The notes under the pieces are model-generated. The model ran no database searches and had not been told where the DNA came from. It worked only from the letters and a program-made list of their open reading frames with translations. DNA of 64,000 bases from positions 1,922,001 through 1,986,000 of the forward strand of contig OY969923.1 of the NCBI GenBank assembly GCA_963704615.1. Direction: 5' to 3'. Positions 59,521-64,000 of this stretch are shown in pieces. The DNA is from Bog-756 sp963704615. GTDB lineage: Bacteria; Actinomycetota; Acidimicrobiia; Acidimicrobiales; RAAP-2. Position numbers and translations under genes: made by a program. Position 1 is the stretch's first letter, and each line of letters starts with the position of its first letter.

Positions 59521-60459
59521 GTGATGATTACCACACACTCACTCACCAAGCGGTATGGCGCAGCAACAGCTGTGGACAACCTGACCTTCGAGGTCCCATC
59601 CGGGATGGTGACCGGTTTTCTGGGGCCGAACGGGTCCGGCAAGTCGACGACGATGCGGATGATCGTGGGTCTCGACCTCCCCGACTCCGGTTCGGCTCTG
59701 ATTGGTGGCCAGCGCTACGACGAGTTGGACTGGCCACTCCGGGAGGTCGGCGCCCTGCTCGACGCCAAGGCCTTCCACCCGGCTCGCACCGCCCGCAACC
59801 ATCTCCGGTGGCTGGCCCTGGCCAACGACATCCCGGTCAGTCGGGTCGACCAGGTCCTCGACCAGGTGGGGCTGACCTCGGTGGCCAAGCGACGGGTCGG
59901 GAAGTTCTCGCTGGGAATGACCCAGCGGCTGGGGATCGCCGCCGCCCTGCTGGGTGACCCGGGTGTGTTGCTGTTCGACGAGCCGGTCAACGGCCTCGAT
60001 CCCGAGGGCATCCGTTGGGTCCGCCACTTCCTGCGGGACCTGGCCAAGGAAGGGCGGACCGTGCTGGTGTCGAGCCACCTGATCAGTGAGATGTCGCTCA
60101 CCGCCGACCGGCTGGTCGTGATCGGCCGCGGCCGACTGATCGCCGAGACCAGCGTGTCCGACTTCGTCGCCCGGAGCGGCGGCGGCGCGGTCAAGCTGGT
60201 CACCCCGGACCTGGCTGCGTTCACCGCCGCGCTCGCCGCCGCGGGAGCCCGGATCGAGGACGGCGATGGGTCGTTGTCCGTCGAGGGGTTGACCCCAACC
60301 CAGATCGGCGACCTGGCCGCGCGCGATGGTCTCCGGGTCCACGAACTGACGCCCATCACCGCGTCGTTGGAAGACGCCTTCATGGAGCTGACCCAGGACG
60401 AGGTGGAGTACCGCCCGTCGACGATGCCCGGCGCGGTTGCCGTGGGAAACAAGGAGTGA
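59521..60459 (+). CDS. ABC transporter ATPase (bacteriocin/antibiotic-type)
   Basis: 312 aa from GTG; ATG 59524 is equally possible. Walker A GPNGSGKST, signature FSLGMTQRLGIAAALL (SLGMTQR variant of LSGGQ), Walker B VLLFDEPVNGLDP and switch His SSHLISE are intact. The C-terminal extension of about 90 residues is common in BcrA/NatA-like subunits. It is the first gene of an operon with an ABC-2-type permease, a histidine kinase and a response regulator, which suggests a self-regulated export or stress-sensing unit. Confidence 0.9.
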   Translation: MMITTHSLTKRYGAATAVDNLTFEVPSGMVTGFLGPNGSGKSTTMRMIVGLDLPDSGSALIGGQRYDELDWPLREVGALLDAKAFHPARTARNHLRWLALANDIPVSRVDQVLDQVGLTSVAKRRVGKFSLGMTQRLGIAAALLGDPGVLLFDEPVNGLDPEGIRWVRHFLRDLAKEGRTVLVSSHLISEMSLTADRLVVIGRGRLIAETSVSDFVARSGGGAVKLVTPDLAAFTAALAAAGARIEDGDGSLSVEGLTPTQIGDLAARDGLRVHELTPITASLEDAFMELTQDEVEYRPSTMPGAVAVGNKE

Positions 60460-60461
60460 CG

Positions 60462-61271
60462 ATGACGACCGAGATTCTTCTGAACGATCCCCGCGGGCAC
60501 TACCGCATCAAGCACGTGGCCCGGTCCGAGATCGCCAAGATCCTGACCCTGCGGTCGACGGCGATCACACTCGGCCTCACCTTCGTCGCCTGCCTTGTGG
60601 TGACAGGACTGGTGGCCCACGCCGCGCTGCAGCACAATCCCGGTTATTACCTCGGCTTCGACGCCACCCAGATATCCCTGACCGGCATGATCACCGTCGC
60701 CCTCACCGGCGGCGTGTTCGGAGCGTTGCTGATCACGGGCGAGTATTCGAGTGGCACGATCCGGACCACCCTGGCCGCCGCTCCGAAGCGGCCTCTCCTG
60801 CTCGCCACCAAGATCGGCGTCACCGCCGTGCTCAGCGTGGTCTTCTGCGAGGTCCTCAGTTTCGTCTCGTTCTTCCTCGGTCAGGCCATCCTGTCCGGCG
60901 GCGGGGCTCCCTCGGCCACGCTGGCATCGCCGGGCGCAGCACGGGCCGTGGTCCTCACCGGCCTGTTCATCGCCTTCATCGCCCTCATGTCCTTCGGCTT
61001 CGGGCTCATCTTCCGCAGCACGGCGGCGGCGATCGCCGCCTTCGTCGGCGTCATCTTCGTACTCCCGCTGGTGATGCACGGCATCTCCCAGACCGGCGTC
61101 CGCTACCTGCCGACCAATATCCTGACCAACTCGATCATGTCCACGGTCAACCAGGGCCAGGGGGGGCCGTTCGGGCCGGTCTCTCCGGTCGTAGGGTTGT
61201 TGCTGATGGCCCTTTATGCCGCAATAGCCCTTGCCGCGGGAGCGGCGGTCTTCGTCAGGCGTGACGCTTGA
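60462..61271 (+). CDS. ABC-2-type permease
   Basis: 269 aa from ATG with AAGGAG five bases upstream. About six membrane helices: ITLGLTFVACLVVTGLV, MITVALTGGVFGALLI, LLLATKIGVTAVLSVVF, AVVLTGLFIAFIALMSFGFGL, AAIAAFVGVIFVLPLVM, and the C-terminal LLLMALYAAIALAAGAAVF. The GEYSSGTIRTTLAAAPKR loop is characteristic of ABC-2 exporters. Works with the ATPase immediately upstream. Its stop overlaps the kinase TTG start. Confidence 0.85.
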   Translation: MTTEILLNDPRGHYRIKHVARSEIAKILTLRSTAITLGLTFVACLVVTGLVAHAALQHNPGYYLGFDATQISLTGMITVALTGGVFGALLITGEYSSGTIRTTLAAAPKRPLLLATKIGVTAVLSVVFCEVLSFVSFFLGQAILSGGGAPSATLASPGAARAVVLTGLFIAFIALMSFGFGLIFRSTAAAIAAFVGVIFVLPLVMHGISQTGVRYLPTNILTNSIMSTVNQGQGGPFGPVSPVVGLLLMALYAAIALAAGAAVFVRRDA

Positions 61272-62653
61272 GCGAGTCTGAGACGAAGGTCGGCTGGGTG
61301 CAGATACGGATTCCCGAGGAGCAAACTGAGCAGGCCAAACGTCTGTCCCAGGTCATCCTGCGAGAGCCGTTCCAGAAGCGGAGCTGGGCGGAGTTGGGGT
61401 ACTTCCTGGCCAGCTCCGCCTTGGTGGGCGCGGGGGTGCTCGTCCTGGGAGCACTGGGGATCGCCGGGCTGTTTCTGACCGTCGTGTTCGTCGGCGTCTT
61501 GATCCTGGCTGGCGACCTGCGGGCCGCCCGGGGTTTCGGCCACTGGCAACGGGTGCTCGCCCACAGGATCCTCGGTGAGGACATCGCCGAACCGGAGCCC
61601 TTGAACGCCCGTCCCGGGTTCTTCAGCTGGTTGCGGGCCTCCCTGACCGACGGGGCCGCCTGGCGGGCGGTGGCCTATTTCGTGGCCAAGGTACCCCTGA
61701 CCCTGTTCGGCGTCTGGTTTGCCCTCAGCGTCTGGATCGAGGCGTTTTTCGGCATCACTTCGCCGTTGACCGGCAGCATCGGGCCGGAGAGGTTCGGCCC
61801 CTTCGCCCACCTGCTCGGGCCGGCCGGGCCGGGCAGTGGTCCACCATCACCGGGATTCGGCACCCATCTCGGCTTCTTCTTGATCGGGGTCATCTTCCTC
61901 TTCGTCGCCCCGTGGACGATGAGGCTGGTCGTCTACCTCGACCGCCGGATGATGCACCTCCTCCTCGGTCCCAACGCCGCAACTTCCCGGGTGAGAAGTC
62001 TCGAGGAGTCGAGGTCGAAGACGCTCGACGCGGCCACCGAAACCCTCCAACGCATCGAGCGCAATCTGCATGACGGCACCCAAGCCCAGCTGGTCGCCCT
62101 GGCCATGCGGCTCGGTCAGGCCAAGGAGAAGCTCGAACAGCTCACCATCGATGGCGACGGGACCGAAGATCTGCATGCCATCCGGCGCCTGGTCGGTGAC
62201 GCCCACAGCGGGGCCAAGGAGGCCATCATCGACCTCCGCGACCTGGCCCGGGGCATCCACCCGCCGGCGCTCGACACCGGCTTGGAAAATGCCCTGGCCA
62301 CCCTGGCGGCCCGAAACCCGGTACCCACCGAGGTGACGGTGTTGATCCAGTCCCGGCCCACCCCGGCCATCGAGGCCATCTGCTACTTCTGTGCCGCCGA
62401 GTTGCTGGCCAATGTCGCCCAGCACGCCCAGGCGTCCCGGGCCTCCCTCAGCTGCGCCCAGCACGGTCCGTGGTTGCGGATCGTGGTGCGCGATGACGGG
62501 CGGGGCGGCGCCGCCCTCAACCGGGTCGGTTCGTCGTCGAGCGGCTTGGCCGGACTGGCCGACCGGGTGAGCGCCGTCGACGGGCACCTCAGCGTGGCCA
62601 GCCCACCAGGTGGACCGACCGTGATCACGGTCGACTTGCCGACGCACGCATGA
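61268..62653 (+). CDS. Sensor histidine kinase (NarL-type partner, HisKA_3)
   Basis: 461 aa. TTG start overlaps the permease stop (TTGA). The N-terminal half has about four membrane segments and a sensor domain seen in actinobacterial kinases. The phosphoacceptor is His268 in ERNLHDGTQAQLV, with no conventional four-helix HisKA. The ATPase part includes VVRDDGRGG and GLAGLADRVSAVDG. Co-transcribed with the transporter genes and response regulator, it probably senses the transporter's state or substrate at the membrane. Confidence 0.9.
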   Translation: MSESETKVGWVQIRIPEEQTEQAKRLSQVILREPFQKRSWAELGYFLASSALVGAGVLVLGALGIAGLFLTVVFVGVLILAGDLRAARGFGHWQRVLAHRILGEDIAEPEPLNARPGFFSWLRASLTDGAAWRAVAYFVAKVPLTLFGVWFALSVWIEAFFGITSPLTGSIGPERFGPFAHLLGPAGPGSGPPSPGFGTHLGFFLIGVIFLFVAPWTMRLVVYLDRRMMHLLLGPNAATSRVRSLEESRSKTLDAATETLQRIERNLHDGTQAQLVALAMRLGQAKEKLEQLTIDGDGTEDLHAIRRLVGDAHSGAKEAIIDLRDLARGIHPPALDTGLENALATLAARNPVPTEVTVLIQSRPTPAIEAICYFCAAELLANVAQHAQASRASLSCAQHGPWLRIVVRDDGRGGAALNRVGSSSSGLAGLADRVSAVDGHLSVASPPGGPTVITVDLPTHA

Positions 62654-63318
62654 GCATGGATGGCACCGACGCCATCCGTATCATCATCGCCGAGGACTCC
62701 GCCATCTTGCGGGACGGGTTGGTCCAGCTCCTCACCGACCGGGGTTTCGCCGTCATCCAGGCCGTCAGCGACGCCGTCAGCCTGCAGCAAGCGGTTGCCG
62801 ACAACCCTCCCGACGTGGCGGTGATCGATATCCGCATGCCGCCGACGTTCACTGACGAGGGGTTGCGGACCGCCATCGAACTGCGGCGGGATCATCCTGG
62901 CGTGGGAATCCTGGTTTTCTCCCAGTACGTCGAGACCCGCTATGCCGCCGAGCTGCTGGCCGGCGGCGCGGCCGGGATCGGCTATCTGCTCAAGGACCGG
63001 GTCGCCGACGTCACCGACTTCGTCGAGGCGTTGGTGCGAGTGGCGTCAGGAGGAACCGCCCTCGACCCCGAGGTGGTGACCCAGCTGATGGGGGCCTCTC
63101 GCCGCACCGCCACGCTGGCCGGGTTGAGCGGCCGGGAGCGGGAGGTGCTGACTCTGATGGCCGAGGGTCGGACCAACTCGGCCATCGCCGCCGGTCTCGT
63201 CATCTCGGAGGGGGCGGTCGAGAAGCACGTGGCCAACATCTTTTCCAAGCTGGACTTGCCGGCGACGTCCACCGATCACCGCCGGGTGCTCGCCGTGCTG
63301 CGCTACCTCGAGGGATGA
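62650..63318 (+). CDS. LuxR/NarL-type response regulator
   Basis: 222 aa. ATG overlaps the kinase stop. The receiver has acidic pocket E15/D16, phosphoacceptor D60 in VIDIRMPP, and the conserved Lys in YLLKDR. The C-terminal LuxR helix-turn-helix is LSGREREVLTLMAEGRTN plus ISEGAVEKHVANIFSKL. It should control the transporter operon, and perhaps its own promoter at 59487-59515. Complete, with no odd features. Confidence 0.93.
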   Translation: MSMDGTDAIRIIIAEDSAILRDGLVQLLTDRGFAVIQAVSDAVSLQQAVADNPPDVAVIDIRMPPTFTDEGLRTAIELRRDHPGVGILVFSQYVETRYAAELLAGGAAGIGYLLKDRVADVTDFVEALVRVASGGTALDPEVVTQLMGASRRTATLAGLSGREREVLTLMAEGRTNSAIAAGLVISEGAVEKHVANIFSKLDLPATSTDHRRVLAVLRYLEG

Positions 63319-63373
63319 AGGCAGGCCAAGCAGGAGCCGACCCAGGGACGCGTTGGCACCGAGGACCGGTCCG

Positions 63374-63455
63374 TGCGGGCGAGAGGACTCGAACCTCCAT
63401 CCCCGAAGGGACCGGGACCTAAACCCGGCGCGTCTGCCAGTTCCGCCACGCCCGC
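63374..63455 (-). tRNA. tRNA-Leu (UAG)
   Basis: 82 bases on the reverse strand. A 7-bp acceptor stem GCGGGCG/CGCCCGC, anticodon stem CCGGG/CCCGG with loop TTTAGGT (anticodon UAG), the long variable arm GTCCCTTCGGGGAT of class II tRNAs, and the T-arm GGAGGTTCGAGTCCTCT are all seen. The 3' CCA is not encoded. It lies between the response regulator and the last gene. Confidence 0.95.
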
Positions 63456-63534
63456 GCCACAACCAGCCTAGCCACGGGCACTGCGACGTCCATGCCGAGC
63501 CGGGACGGTGACCGTGATCGCACGAGGCCCTGGC

Positions 63535-63540
63535 TATAGT
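63535..63540 (+). promoter_or_regulatory. -10 box TATAGT for leaderless last gene
   Basis: TATAGT, six bases (CGCCCT), then GTG at 63547. The -10 is a near-consensus match. Confidence 0.55.
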
Positions 63541-63546
63541 CGCCCT

Positions 63547-64000
63547 GTGCCGCCCGCGTCGTCGTCTACGCCCCCGGTGGCTCCCCTCGAGCCCGATCCG
63601 TCGGCCGGAGCGGACGCGCTGGATGCCGCCGGCCGGGCCGAGTACATGAACGAGGTCATGGCCGAGATCGACGCCGAAGTAAGGCGGCGGCGCGCCTCGG
63701 GCGACCTGCCGGCCGGGCTCGAACGTGAGCTGGACGAGCTGTTCCTCGAGTTCTCGCCGGTGGGACTGCATGGCCGGGCCCGGCTCCGCGAGACCCTGGC
63801 CCTGGTCGACGGATCGGCCTATGTCGACGTGGCCGTGCCTGTCGAGTCCCAGAAGATGGTGGGGAGCTCGGTCAAGCGCCTGATCCGCAAGACGATGGGT
63901 TGGTACATCGGGTTCATCGTCCACCAGATCGTGAAGTTCGCGTGGTCGGTGTCCCGGATGTTCCACGTGGTGGTCGACCACATCGAGGACCTCGAAGCTG
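63547..64000 (+). CDS. Gene truncated by window edge (unknown; N-terminus only)
   Basis: At least 151 codons, running off the end. Not firmly recognised. A Pro/Ala-rich start is followed by a helical EYMNEVMAEIDAEVRRRR segment, then a basic-hydrophobic SVKRLIRKTMGWYIGFIV stretch, like the N-terminal helices that precede glycosyltransferase or methyltransferase domains in actinobacterial glycan genes. That likeness is weak. The codon pattern and a well-placed -10 box make it a real gene. Confidence 0.7.
   Translation, partial: MPPASSSTPPVAPLEPDPSAGADALDAAGRAEYMNEVMAEIDAEVRRRRASGDLPAGLERELDELFLEFSPVGLHGRARLRETLALVDGSAYVDVAVPVESQKMVGSSVKRLIRKTMGWYIGFIVHQIVKFAWSVSRMFHVVVDHIEDLEA

Noticed and set aside
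63374..63455. tRNA-Leu as an integration site for a mobile element
   Set aside because: No integrase or duplicated tRNA 3' end nearby.
1..64000. Insertion sequences, integrases, attachment sites or prophage
   Set aside because: No transposase, integrase, terminal inverted repeat or phage structural gene was found on either strand.

Overview
This window is GC-rich DNA with short spacers and many GTG starts. Several starts have no Shine-Dalgarno but sit 5-8 bases behind a TAnnnT box, as in leaderless actinobacterial genes. An F420-type luciferase-like oxidoreductase, many acyl-CoA dehydrogenases and thiolases, a GMC oxidoreductase and branched-chain-type (Liv) ABC importers point to Actinomycetota. 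An environmental Acidimicrobiia-like lineage is my inference; there is no rRNA or other phylogenetic marker here. No phage genes, transposases or CRISPR arrays were seen.

Layout. (1) 1-10004: RraA-like protein, cupin, ureidoglycolate-lyase-like protein and fused CoA-transferase, then a complete Liv importer (lipoprotein receptor, fused LivH-LivM permease, LivG, LivF) and a thiolase. This looks like uptake and CoA-dependent breakdown of an organic acid. (2) 10055-28448: lipid/steroid/terpenoid-type catabolism. It holds enoyl-CoA hydratase, amidohydrolase, thiolase-like protein, two divergent acyl-CoA dehydrogenases, F420 oxidoreductase, an acyl-CoA ligase co-directional with a TetR gene and divergent from a P450, a GMC pair, a thiolase-DUF35 pair, a 2-hydroxyacid dehydrogenase, a frameshifted FGGY kinase, and a zinc-type dehydrogenase. 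(3) 28445-31960: SDR, PIG-L deacetylase and a Drr-type ABC exporter. (4) 32422-44481: carbohydrate region. An orphan Liv-type receptor overlaps a GH13 glucosidase; then come ThuA-like protein, two non-coding repeat arrays, a small secreted protein, a GH43-like lipoprotein, and a tight GH4 / beta-hydroxyacid dehydrogenase / class I aldolase / FGGY kinase / LarA set. (5) 44542-49637: a second Liv-type importer whose LivF-like ATPase is fused to a complete MFS transporter, followed by fused LivHM and LivG, with no receptor beside it. (6) 49651-58227: TauD dioxygenase, alpha/beta hydrolase, NagB-like deaminase, MaoC-type hydratases, enoyl-CoA hydratase, DoxD-like membrane protein, a two-domain acyl-CoA dehydrogenase and an SDR. 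(7) 58470-64000: CmoB-like methyltransferase, an ABC transporter / histidine kinase / response regulator operon, tRNA-Leu(UAG), and a gene cut by the window edge.

Most notable: the MFS-ABC ATPase fusion; the palindromic 34/35-bp array and 20-bp array at 36331-36590; the sugar-acid cassette ending in a LarA homologue with all known catalytic residues; a KstR2-like operator between the TetR and P450 genes; and a recurrent leaderless-start signature.
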